NCBI GenBank assembly: GCA_020724325.1
Contig: DYHC01000051.1
Span: forward strand, 3,276 to 9,736
Origin: Melioribacter roseus
Lineage (GTDB): Bacteria > Bacteroidota > Ignavibacteria > Ignavibacteriales > Melioribacteraceae
DNA length: 6,461 bases
Reading direction: 5' to 3'
Shown here: positions 1 through 6,461 of the stretch, in pieces
How the letters are laid out: every line of letters starts with the position of its first letter
Position numbering within the stretch: the stretch's first letter is position 1
The notes under the pieces: generated by a model
The model's database searches: none
Seen by the model: only the letters and a program-made list of their open reading frames with translations
What the model was told of the DNA's origin: nothing
Position numbers and translations under genes: made by a program

Positions 1-857
1 TGTTATTCTTAGCTGAACGCTCGGCTGAAAAATCTAACGGCAGAATTCAAATTACTATCTATCCCAGTCAGCAATTGGGTACAGAACGTGAATGTCTGGA
101 ATTACTTCAGATCGGAAGTTTAGGAATGACCAAAGTATCAGCATCTGTTCTGGAGGGATTTGTACCAGATTTCAAAGTATTCTCTCTGCCATTCATCTTT
201 GCAAACGAAAAACAGAAGTTCGACTTTTTTGAAAGTAGAGCCGGGAAAGATTTATTAAAAAGTACTCAAAAATTTTGGTTGAGAGGACTCTGTTATTACG
301 ATGCCGGAAGCAGAAGTTTTTATACAAAGAGTAAACCGATCCTTAAGCCGGATGATCTGAAAGGATTAAAAATCAGAACTCAGGAAAGTCCCACCTCAGT
401 CAAAATGGTTAGAGCTTTAGGTGGCTCTGCTACACCTATTGCTTGGGGAGAGTTATACACTGCTCTTCAACAAGGAGTAGTTGATGGTGCAGAAAACAAT
501 CCGCCAAGTTTTTATTTATCCAGACATTACGAGGTTTGCAAGTTTTACTCTCTTAACGAACATACTTCTGTTCCGGATGTGTTGTTAATTAGTACCGTAA
601 TCTGGAACAGTCTCTCATTACAGGAGCAGCAGTGGTTACAGGAAGCAGCCGATGAGTCTTATCAGTATCAAAAAAAATTATGGAAAGAAGCTACTGAAGA
701 AGCGTTAAATGAAGTTCAAAAAGCCGGCGTAAAAATATTTTATCCGGATAAAGCACCGTTTGAGGAAAAAGTAAAACCATTAATAGAAGAATACAGAAGC
801 GAAGCATCGGTTTATAATCTGATTAAGCAAATCAAAATGGTAAATAACCATGAATAA
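1..857 (+). CDS. dctP: TRAP transporter solute-binding subunit DctP, probably hexuronate-specific (5' partial)
   Basis: This is the extracytoplasmic substrate-binding protein of a tripartite (TRAP) transporter. The reading frame is open from base 3, giving 284 visible residues before the TAA at 855-857. The family usually has about 320-340 residues, so the signal peptide and first mature residues lie upstream. Family features in order: SNGRI...YPSQQLGTE near the left edge; the GLKIRT segment, whose Arg (375-377) matches the conserved carboxylate-binding arginine of DctP proteins; then WGELYTALQQGVVDGAENNP (about 444-503), the best conserved DctP stretch. The following PSFYLSRHYEVCKFYSL resembles DctP proteins tied to uronate uptake as I recall them. 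That specificity is inferred, mainly from the uxaC and uxaE genes downstream. The 3' end overlaps dctQ by 8 nt, implying translational coupling. An in-frame TTG at 75 is not the start, because homology continues upstream of it. Confidence 0.93.
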   Translation, partial: LFLAERSAEKSNGRIQITIYPSQQLGTERECLELLQIGSLGMTKVSASVLEGFVPDFKVFSLPFIFANEKQKFDFFESRAGKDLLKSTQKFWLRGLCYYDAGSRSFYTKSKPILKPDDLKGLKIRTQESPTSVKMVRALGGSATPIAWGELYTALQQGVVDGAENNPPSFYLSRHYEVCKFYSLNEHTSVPDVLLISTVIWNSLSLQEQQWLQEAADESYQYQKKLWKEATEEALNEVQKAGVKIFYPDKAPFEEKVKPLIEEYRSEASVYNLIKQIKMVNNHE

Positions 858-1332
858 AATAAAAACGATCCTCGACACAATTTTAAAGTGGTCCCTGGTT
901 TTTATTATGTCCATAATAACTATAAATGTACTATGGCAAGTTTTTTCGAGGTTTGTTCTGAAAAATCCAAGTTCCTTTACCGAAGAATTAGCCCGCTATT
1001 CGCTTGTCTGGTTAGGAATTTTAGGCGCTAGTTACGTAGCCGGTCAGAAGATGCATCTGGCAATAGATTTGCTCTCGCAAAAACTTAAGGGGAAAGCAAA
1101 AAATTATCTCGAAATTTTTATTCAATCTGCTATACTCTTCTTCTCTTTAGTTGTAATGGTTATTGGAGGATACAGATTAGTATATATAACGCTTGGGCTT
1201 AATCAGATTTCCGCAGCATTACAAATACCTTTAGGTTACGTTTATTTGGTTATTCCTATTAGCGGGGCACTGATAATTTTTTATTCTATTTTCTTTATAA
1301 GACAAGCAATAAGGAATTTAAAGGGGAACTAA
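850..1332 (+). CDS. dctQ: TRAP transporter small membrane subunit DctQ
   Basis: This is the small integral membrane subunit of the TRAP transporter; it pairs with DctM to form the membrane-embedded carrier. At 160 residues it has normal family length. Four hydrophobic segments are visible, at about residues 13-38, 47-64, 86-111 and 129-150, as expected for DctQ. The diagnostic stretch is residues 41-60, SSFTEELARYSLVWLGILGA, followed by a polar GQKMHLAIDLL segment; the family consensus there is of the form FTEELARYLLVWLxFLGA. The ATG at 850 lies inside the last codons of dctP (ATGAATAA overlap, 850-857). No Shine-Dalgarno motif is evident before it, so translation is probably coupled to dctP. 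The membrane topology is read by eye from hydrophobicity. Confidence 0.93.
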   Translation: MNKIKTILDTILKWSLVFIMSIITINVLWQVFSRFVLKNPSSFTEELARYSLVWLGILGASYVAGQKMHLAIDLLSQKLKGKAKNYLEIFIQSAILFFSLVVMVIGGYRLVYITLGLNQISAALQIPLGYVYLVIPISGALIIFYSIFFIRQAIRNLKGN

Positions 1333-1362
1333 AAAATAACAACTTTAATTTGTAGATAATTT

Positions 1363-2661
1363 ATGGAAACACTCGAAATAGCAGTATTGGTAATAACTTT
1401 TGCAATTTTATTGTCTGCCGGCGTTCCAATTTCTTTTAGTATTGGAATTTCCAGTTTAATTACTATGCTTATTAGTATCCACACTTTGCCTTCATTAACT
1501 ACTATTGCACAACGAATGGCTACAGGCATAGATAGTTTTGCATTATTGGCAATTCCATTTTTTATTCTTGCCGGTCAATTGATGAACAGCGGAGGAATAG
1601 CAAGGCGGTTGATCGATTTTGCAAAAATTCTTGTAGGAAAATTACCGGGCGGACTTGCATTTGTTAATATTATGGCAGCAATGCTATTTGGTGCAATATC
1701 CGGTTCAGCTGTAGCTGCAGCTTCGGCGATTGGTGGATTTATGACACCCGTTATGAGAAAGGAAGGTTATGATCGTGGTTTTGCTGCTGCAGTTAATATT
1801 ACTTCTGCAACAACCGGAATGATTATACCGCCAAGCAATATCTTGATTGTCTATTCTCTTGCAAGCGGCGGAATTTCTATTGCTGCTTTATTCCTTGCCG
1901 GTTATTTACCTGGAATTTTGCTCGGTTTATCACTTATGGTTCCAGCTGCTATTTATGCAAAAAAAAATAATTACAAAGTATCCATTCAATTTACTTTTGG
2001 CGATGCCGTTAAAAAATTTCTTGATGCAATTCCTAGTCTGTTGTTAATTATCATAGTTATTGGTGGAATTGTAGCTGGTTACTTTACTGCTACAGAAGCC
2101 TCTGCAATTGCTGTGCTCTATGCATTTATACTCTCTGTCTTTGTTTATAGGGAAATTAAATTCAAAGATTTACCAGGTATTTTATTGAATAGCGCAACTA
2201 CAACTGCTGTTGTAATGCTTCTTGTAGGTACTTCGATGGCAATGTCCTGGGTTATGGCTTACGAAAATATTCCGCAAAATGTTGCTGCTGCTCTCGTTTC
2301 GCTATCGAATAATAAATTTGTCATTTTAATTATTATTAACATAGTCTTATTAATTGTCGGAACATTTATGGATATGACTCCGGCTGTATTAATCTTTACG
2401 CCCATTTTCCTGCCGGTTGTAACTCATTTGGGTATAGACCCGATTCATTTCGGAATAATAATGGTAATGAATTTGAGTATTGGTCTTTGTACTCCGCCGG
2501 TTGGCAGTGTTTTATTTGTCGGTTGCTCTGTTGCGGATTTACCTATTACCAAAGTAATTAGACCTCTGATACCAATGTTTATTTCTATGATAATAACATT
2601 ACTTGTTGTAACCTATTTCCCTGAATTGAGTATGTTAATTCCAAAGTTTTTTGGTTATTAA
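1363..2661 (+). CDS. dctM: TRAP transporter large membrane subunit DctM
   Basis: This is the large transport subunit, which carries the substrate across the cytoplasmic membrane coupled to an ion gradient (usually Na+ in TRAP systems). Its 432 residues match the usual 425-435, so it looks complete. It is hydrophobic almost throughout. Family landmarks: GVPISFSIG (20-28); IPFFILAGQLMNSGGIARRL (64-83); LPGGLAFVNIMAAMLFGAIS (94-113) running into GSAVAAASAIG; a hairpin-like TGMIIPPSN (151-159); FTATEASAIAVLYA (241-254); MDMTPAVLIFTPIFLPV (336-352); and LCTPPVGSVLFVG (375-387). The two halves each hold a PP-containing re-entrant-type motif, typical of the DctM/ion-transporter fold. It starts 30 nt after dctQ with no clear ribosome-binding motif. 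The METLEIAV start fits the family well and no better start is visible. A 142-nt gap follows. Confidence 0.95.
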   Translation: METLEIAVLVITFAILLSAGVPISFSIGISSLITMLISIHTLPSLTTIAQRMATGIDSFALLAIPFFILAGQLMNSGGIARRLIDFAKILVGKLPGGLAFVNIMAAMLFGAISGSAVAAASAIGGFMTPVMRKEGYDRGFAAAVNITSATTGMIIPPSNILIVYSLASGGISIAALFLAGYLPGILLGLSLMVPAAIYAKKNNYKVSIQFTFGDAVKKFLDAIPSLLLIIIVIGGIVAGYFTATEASAIAVLYAFILSVFVYREIKFKDLPGILLNSATTTAVVMLLVGTSMAMSWVMAYENIPQNVAAALVSLSNNKFVILIIINIVLLIVGTFMDMTPAVLIFTPIFLPVVTHLGIDPIHFGIIMVMNLSIGLCTPPVGSVLFVGCSVADLPITKVIRPLIPMFISMIITLLVVTYFPELSMLIPKFFGY

Positions 2662-2803
2662 CTCTGTTGATTATGTTTTCCGCAAAATTTTGAATTTCCG
2701 AAAATATTTCATGGTGCTTCACATGGAATCGATGGTAACTTGATTAATAATTATTAGGTTCAGCGGTCATCTTGATTAAATAAAAACTAAAAGGAATTTT
2801 TTT
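2662..2803 (+). promoter_or_regulatory. Intergenic region with candidate operator palindromes (possible internal promoter)
   Basis: This 142-nt gap is the only substantial non-coding stretch in the window; all other gaps are 30 nt or less. It contains the perfect 10-bp palindrome CAAAATTTTG (2683-2692) flanked by two TTTCCG copies (2677-2682 and 2695-2700), the perfect 12-bp palindrome TAATAATTATTA (2745-2756), and the 9-bp direct repeat CTTGATTAA at 2739-2747 and 2771-2779, spaced 32 nt or about three helical turns. These are AT-rich and may be chance. No convincing -35/-10 pair, Bacteroidota-type promoter or GC-rich hairpin with a T-run was found. The position, between transporter genes and catabolic genes, is where an internal promoter or operator would be expected. 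Confidence 0.3.
2790..2795 (+). promoter_or_regulatory. Ribosome binding site of the DUF4861 gene
   Basis: AAAGGA lies 8 nt before the ATG at 2804. It is the clearest Shine-Dalgarno-like motif in the window and supports this ATG as the start, as does the signal peptide that begins right there. The presence of a good site after a 142-nt gap fits independent initiation of the second half of the locus. Confidence 0.5.
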
Positions 2804-4036
2804 ATGAAAAACTTAAAAATGATTTTACCGATTCTATTTTTTATGCCGCTCTTACTTTTTTCGCAGACTCACAAATCAATAAATGTTACTATAACCAATC
2901 CTGTAAGCATTCCCAGGATTAATGAATTTGTTAGTATTAATGTAGATGAGTTACAAAGAAAATATTACAGCTTCGATTCTAATTTTTTTATCGTTTTAGA
3001 AAGTGGCGAAGAAATTCCTTTTCAAATTGAAGGTAAAGATGGCAATGCAAAGATCAGCTTTCTACTCTCTCTAAAAGAGAACGAGCAAAAAAATATTACA
3101 ATTAAATATGGTGAAGGAATTATACCTAAAAATTTTCCAAACCAAACTTATGCAGAACTAGCTCCTAAAAAAGGAAACATTTATAGAGACGGAAAATTTC
3201 GTGGAACTGAATTTGTCCCTGTTAAGTTTTACAAAGTTCCTTCTTTCCATAAAGACCATGATGCGCTGTTTAAGTATGAAGGTCCCGGCTGGGAATCGGA
3301 GTTGATTGGCTATCGGTTCTATATGGATTGGAGAAATTCAACAGATATCTTCGGGAAAAAAGTAAGTAAACTCGTTTTGAAAGAAGTTGGAATTCATGAT
3401 ACTGTTGCCAGCGACGATTCCTATCATAAAATGCAAGATTGGGGAATGGATATCTTTAAAGTAGGAAGCTCCCTCGGTATTGGCTCGATTGGAATGTGGA
3501 GCAATGGAAAAGTTAATAAGGTGTCTGTAACAGACAGCATATTATTCATGCTTAATAAGAATGGTCCGCTTAAATCCGAATTTACAACCGATTATTTCGG
3601 ATGGTTAGTTGATGGTAAAAAATTTAACCTTTCTTCAAGAATTTCTATAAATGCTAAAAGCAGATTAACTAAATGCGATCTTACTATAAACGATGCTGAT
3701 AATATCGTAACAGGTCTTGCAAAATTTGAAGGCACTAACTTTGTTATAAGCAGCAGTAAAGGTACCTGGCAATATGTTTCTCTTTACGGAAAACAATCAT
3801 TAGCCGATGATAACTTAGGAATTGCAATTATTTACAACAAGAAAAATTTGATTGAAATTACAGAAGATAATCTAAATTATATCCTAAAACTAAACCCGGA
3901 AAATTCTAGTTTAACTTATTACTTCTGTGCAGCCTGGGTTCAAGAACCAGGCGGAATAAAAACGGAAAAAGAGTTTTTAAATTTTTTAGAAGGGCAAATT
4001 AATTCATTGAATAATCCATTAATTATTGAACTATAA
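2804..4036 (+). CDS. Secreted DUF4861 family protein, function unknown
   Basis: This is an exported protein of 410 residues that I assign to the DUF4861 family, whose biochemical role I do not know. Residues 1-20 form a signal peptide: a Lys-containing start, a hydrophobic core (ILPILFFMPLLLF), and likely cleavage near FSQ. There is no lipobox cysteine, so it should be soluble in the periplasm or outside. Residues 24-120 are rich in short beta-type segments. The family core begins at GNIYRDGKFRGTEFVPVKFY (124-143), then YKVPSFHKDH (143-152), YEGPGWES (158-165), YRFYMDWRNSTDIFGK (170-185), HKMQDWGMDIFKVGSSLG (208-225), and a C-terminal AAWVQEPGGIKTEKEF (376-391). The conserved His, Trp, Asp and Arg residues suggest a carbohydrate-binding or catalytic pocket, but this is inference. 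Only 14 nt separate it from uxaC, so a role in releasing or processing uronate-containing sugars before TRAP uptake is plausible. Confidence 0.82.
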   Translation: MKNLKMILPILFFMPLLLFSQTHKSINVTITNPVSIPRINEFVSINVDELQRKYYSFDSNFFIVLESGEEIPFQIEGKDGNAKISFLLSLKENEQKNITIKYGEGIIPKNFPNQTYAELAPKKGNIYRDGKFRGTEFVPVKFYKVPSFHKDHDALFKYEGPGWESELIGYRFYMDWRNSTDIFGKKVSKLVLKEVGIHDTVASDDSYHKMQDWGMDIFKVGSSLGIGSIGMWSNGKVNKVSVTDSILFMLNKNGPLKSEFTTDYFGWLVDGKKFNLSSRISINAKSRLTKCDLTINDADNIVTGLAKFEGTNFVISSSKGTWQYVSLYGKQSLADDNLGIAIIYNKKNLIEITEDNLNYILKLNPENSSLTYYFCAAWVQEPGGIKTEKEFLNFLEGQINSLNNPLIIEL

Positions 4037-4040
4037 TCTT

Positions 4041-4045
4041 GGGAA
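4041..4045 (+). promoter_or_regulatory. Weak ribosome binding site that favours the uxaC ATG at 4051
   Basis: GGGAA sits 5 nt before the ATG at 4051. An in-frame TTG at 4039 could add four residues, but this purine run overlaps and follows that TTG, so it can only serve the ATG. Starting at 4051 also gives 470 residues, the same length as E. coli UxaC. Confidence 0.4.
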
Positions 4046-4050
4046 TAGAA

Positions 4051-5463
4051 ATGTCAACTTTTGAGCTGCATCCAGACAGATTTTTTGATTCAGACCCTGT
4101 TATTCGCAAATATGCAAGAAATATTTTTGACAGCATAGTTTCATTACCGATTAACAGTCCGCACGGACATGTAGATCCATCTATTTTTGTAGATAACAAG
4201 CCATTCGAAAATCCGACGCAATTATTCATAACACCCGATCACTATCTATTCCGGATGCTCTATTCACATGGAATTCCAATGGAAGCACTCGGTATTCCAT
4301 CCATAAATGGAATAAGGGTTGAAGAAGATCATCGTAAAATCTGGAAACTATTTGCAGAGAATTATTTTCTCTTTCTTGGAACGCCTTCCGGTATCTGGCT
4401 CGATTATGAATTTTCCATTGTCTTTGGAATTAAAGAAAAATTAAATGGATCTAATGCAGAAAAGATTTATGATGAGATAGATGAAAAAATAAAATCACCG
4501 GAATTTCTGCCAAGAAGATTATTCGAAAAATTTAGAATAGAAGTATTATCTACTACGGATGCATCAACAGATACTTTGGAAAATCATAAAAAAATAATAG
4601 AATCCGGATGGAAGGGGAGAATAATTCCTTGTTTTAGACCGGATGCTGTTACAGATCTTTCCAATCCCTTATGGAAATCCAATATTGAAATGCTTGGTAA
4701 AATTTGCGGTTATGAAATCTCATCGTTCAAAAAATTTGTTCTGGCATTAGAAGAACGCAGAGCATTTTTTAAATCATTAGGATGTACTTCAACAGATCAC
4801 GGTGTTTTCTCACCTTATACACATGAACTGTCAATTACTGAAGCAGAAAAAATATTTCTTAGAGCACTAAATGAAGATGCAACAAATGAAGATGCAAAAT
4901 TATTTACTGCTCACATGCTAATGGAAATGGCAAGAATGAGTATAGAAGACGGGCTTGTTATGCAAATACATCCGGGCTCATTTAGAAATCATAACCCTTT
5001 AATAAAAGCGAACTATGGGGCAGATAAAGGAGCAGATATACCTATGCAAGCGGAGTTCACATTTAACCTGAAAGAATTATTAAACAAATACGGAAATAAT
5101 CCAAACTTTACAGTAATTGTTTTTACTTTAGATGAAAGCACTTACTCGCGCGAACTCGCTCCTCTTGCCGGGCATTATCCGGCTTTGAAGCTTGGTCCAT
5201 CATGGTGGTTTCATGATAGCGTAGAAGGGATGACGCGCTTTAGACAAATGGTTACGGAAACAGCGGGATTCTACAACACAGTAGGTTTTAATGATGATAC
5301 CCGCGCTTTCGTTTCAATACCTGCACGTCATGACCTTGCCCGTAGAATCGATTCTAATTTTCTTGCCGGTCTAGTAGCGCGTCATATTATTTCCATTGAT
5401 GACGCAAAAAAAATTGCACAGGATTTAACTTATAACCTTGTAAAGAAAACTTATAAACTATAA
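4051..5463 (+). CDS. uxaC: Uronate isomerase (glucuronate/galacturonate isomerase)
   Basis: This cytoplasmic enzyme converts D-galacturonate to D-tagaturonate and D-glucuronate to D-fructuronate, the first step after uptake. It belongs to the UxaC family of the amidohydrolase superfamily (TIM-barrel fold). From the ATG at 4051 it has 470 residues, full family length. Motifs, numbered from that Met: HGHVDP with the metal-site HxH at 38-40; STTDASTDTLENH (167-179), matching the family's TTDxxxDxLxxH; GCTSTDHG (244-251); QIHPGSFRNHN (305-315); GPSWWFHDS (382-390); and NDDTRAF (414-420), with the Asp-x-Arg of the active site (Asp416, Arg418). All expected active-site blocks are present, so it should be active. 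The sequence differs from E. coli UxaC in several of these blocks (HGH for HCH, IHPGSFRNHN for LHIGALRNNN), marking a divergent subgroup. It is 14 nt downstream of the DUF4861 gene and 12 nt upstream of uxaE, almost surely in one transcript. Confidence 0.96.
   Translation: MSTFELHPDRFFDSDPVIRKYARNIFDSIVSLPINSPHGHVDPSIFVDNKPFENPTQLFITPDHYLFRMLYSHGIPMEALGIPSINGIRVEEDHRKIWKLFAENYFLFLGTPSGIWLDYEFSIVFGIKEKLNGSNAEKIYDEIDEKIKSPEFLPRRLFEKFRIEVLSTTDASTDTLENHKKIIESGWKGRIIPCFRPDAVTDLSNPLWKSNIEMLGKICGYEISSFKKFVLALEERRAFFKSLGCTSTDHGVFSPYTHELSITEAEKIFLRALNEDATNEDAKLFTAHMLMEMARMSIEDGLVMQIHPGSFRNHNPLIKANYGADKGADIPMQAEFTFNLKELLNKYGNNPNFTVIVFTLDESTYSRELAPLAGHYPALKLGPSWWFHDSVEGMTRFRQMVTETAGFYNTVGFNDDTRAFVSIPARHDLARRIDSNFLAGLVARHIISIDDAKKIAQDLTYNLVKKTYKL
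4869..4898 (+). repeat. 15-bp in-frame tandem duplication inside uxaC
   Basis: Two adjacent 15-base units (4869-4883 and 4884-4898) are identical except for the last base. They encode NEDAT-NEDAK (residues 274-283), in a charged region between the GCTSTDHG and QIHPGSFRNHN motifs. The exact repeat at DNA level suggests a recent small duplication, in frame and probably in a loop or helix end, so likely harmless. Confidence 0.7.
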
Positions 5464-5475
5464 TTGAAAGAAAAA

Positions 5476-6461
5476 ATGAATTTTCATGAATTTGAAAAAA
5501 ATTTACGATCAGTATTTAATGATGATAATAAACCCGTCTTTTTCAAGATGAATAATGAATATTCAACTTTTGTTTATCCAATGTCGATTAACAAAGTTGA
5601 AAATTCTTTATACTTTATTGGAAGAGAGGGGAATTACAAATATCTTTATGTCGTTTCTAATAATTCAGATTTATTAAATCAATTTGAAGGCGAGAACGTC
5701 AATTTGTTTTATCCCGGTTTATATTTTAAAAAATGTTTTTTAACCACATCTAACAGAAAAATAATTCAATCGATTTTCGAATTTACTAATCCATCTGTAA
5801 TTGGTTTAAAAAATTCATTTGGGTTTGGTGATCGCCTCGGTTTGGCAAATGCAGGTCATATCCGTTCCTTAAATGGAAGCAAATTTTTTCCAGTACTTGC
5901 TCAGCAATCAATCCGGGAACTTGTTAGAACGAATAGAAAACCAGAATTGGTAATGGATGCCGCTGTTTGGGCTGTCTTTCAAGAAGGTTACAAAAACGGT
6001 TTTGGCTCAGATGCCGACCACCTGAAAACAACTGAAAATATCGACCGTATGCTTGAAGCCGGATTTACAATGTTTACATTTGATCCGAGCGAGTATGTCA
6101 ATAATAATGCAGATATTTATAACGAAGAAGAACTCTTTAAAATTGCTTCCGGTTTACCATGGAATGCATTGAACGATTCCTTCCCTAATGCAGAGAAAAG
6201 ATACGTTGGAAAGATTTTTACGATTACTAAAAACTTTTCTATTAATGTAACAGTTAATGACTTCTTAAGAGCTTATACTAAATACGGTAAAGCTATTGCT
6301 CATATAAAAAAGTTGTATGATCACCTCGCTTCCAAATGCACTCCTAATAAATTCGAAATTGAAGTCTCTGTTGATGAAACTGAATCTGTAACTAGTCCGT
6401 TCGAACACTTCTTTTTTGTAAATGAGCTTAACAGGTTGAACATTAAATTCATAAGTCTTGC
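5476..6461 (+). CDS. uxaE: Tagaturonate/fructuronate epimerase (3' partial)
   Basis: UxaE interconverts D-tagaturonate and D-fructuronate, inverting the carbon that separates the galacto- from the gluco-series; the family was first described from Thermotoga. The frame is open from the ATG at 5476 to the window edge: 328 complete codons of an expected roughly 480-500. Family motifs: NSFGFGDRLGLANAGHIRSL (about 113-133) with GDR at 118-120 and His128; FGSDADHLK (176-184); FTFDPSEY (200-207); and EVSVDETESVTSPFEHFFF (296-314), where the Asp, Glu and His residues are candidate metal ligands or catalytic groups. That reading of roles is inference. The N-terminal ~100 residues are less conserved. 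It begins 12 nt after the uxaC stop with only a weak GAAAG before the ATG, consistent with coupled translation. Its presence implies galacturonate is funnelled into the fructuronate branch. The C-terminus and downstream genes are beyond the window. Confidence 0.92.
   Translation, partial: MNFHEFEKNLRSVFNDDNKPVFFKMNNEYSTFVYPMSINKVENSLYFIGREGNYKYLYVVSNNSDLLNQFEGENVNLFYPGLYFKKCFLTTSNRKIIQSIFEFTNPSVIGLKNSFGFGDRLGLANAGHIRSLNGSKFFPVLAQQSIRELVRTNRKPELVMDAAVWAVFQEGYKNGFGSDADHLKTTENIDRMLEAGFTMFTFDPSEYVNNNADIYNEEELFKIASGLPWNALNDSFPNAEKRYVGKIFTITKNFSINVTVNDFLRAYTKYGKAIAHIKKLYDHLASKCTPNKFEIEVSVDETESVTSPFEHFFFVNELNRLNIKFISL

Noticed and set aside
75..857. TTG at 75 as the start of the solute-binding protein
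   Set aside because: The frame is open to base 3 and the upstream residues (SNGRI, YPSQQ) are typical DctP sequence; starting at 75 would remove part of the binding domain and the signal peptide.
1329..1529. Minus-strand open frame over the start of dctM
   Set aside because: It lies antisense to a strongly conserved membrane protein gene and resembles no family I recognise.
1847..2047. Second plus-strand frame inside dctM
   Set aside because: It is fully inside dctM in another frame; its hydrophobic residues follow from the codons of the real gene.
2662..2710. Terminator after dctM
   Set aside because: The palindromes here are short, AT-only or nearly so, and are not followed by a T-run, so no intrinsic terminator can be supported.
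2711..2743. Ten-codon ATG-to-TGA frame in the intergenic gap (possible leader peptide)
   Set aside because: It has no ribosome-binding motif, no run of regulatory codons and no terminator/antiterminator hairpin after it.
4039..4050. TTG at 4039 as the start of uxaC
   Set aside because: The ATG at 4051 has a purine-rich site 5 nt upstream and gives the usual 470-residue length; no such site precedes the TTG.
4023..4229. Minus-strand open frame over the uxaC start
   Set aside because: It is antisense to the conserved HGHVDP region of uxaC, with no recognisable domain.

Overview
The window holds one co-oriented, plus-strand block of six genes for taking up and breaking down hexuronates (D-galacturonate and D-glucuronate). 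Both ends are cut: the first gene lacks its N-terminus and the last lacks its C-terminus. The DNA is AT-rich. Only one start (the DUF4861 gene) has a clear Shine-Dalgarno-like AAGGA; the others have weak or no visible motif. Together with a secreted DUF4861 protein whose signal peptide ends in LLLFSQ, and with a UxaE-type epimerase, this suggests the Bacteroidota/Ignavibacteriota side of the bacteria. That placement is an inference from style and family content; no marker gene is present.

Layout: (1) 1-2661, a complete-looking TRAP transporter cassette: DctP solute-binding protein (5' partial), DctQ small membrane subunit (overlapping DctP by 8 nt) and DctM large membrane subunit (30 nt after DctQ). 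(2) 2662-2803, the only real intergenic region, 142 nt, with two short palindromes and a 9-bp direct repeat; it may carry a promoter/operator for the second half. (3) 2804-6461, a tight run of a secreted DUF4861 protein of unknown function, uronate isomerase UxaC, and tagaturonate epimerase UxaE (3' partial), with gaps of only 14 and 12 nt.

How the genes work together: the DctP protein captures a uronate outside the cytoplasmic membrane and DctQM imports it with a sodium or proton gradient. UxaC isomerises galacturonate to tagaturonate (and glucuronate to fructuronate). UxaE epimerises tagaturonate to fructuronate, so both uronates enter one downstream branch (fructuronate to mannonate to 2-keto-3-deoxygluconate) and no separate tagaturonate reductase/altronate dehydratase branch is needed. 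Those downstream genes are not in the window. The DUF4861 protein is exported and lies between transporter and catabolic genes, so it probably acts on uronate-containing material outside the cytoplasm. It is the main unknown here.

I found no RNA genes, mobile elements, CRISPR arrays or convincing terminators. This is mostly a recognisable catabolic locus rather than a new kind of system.
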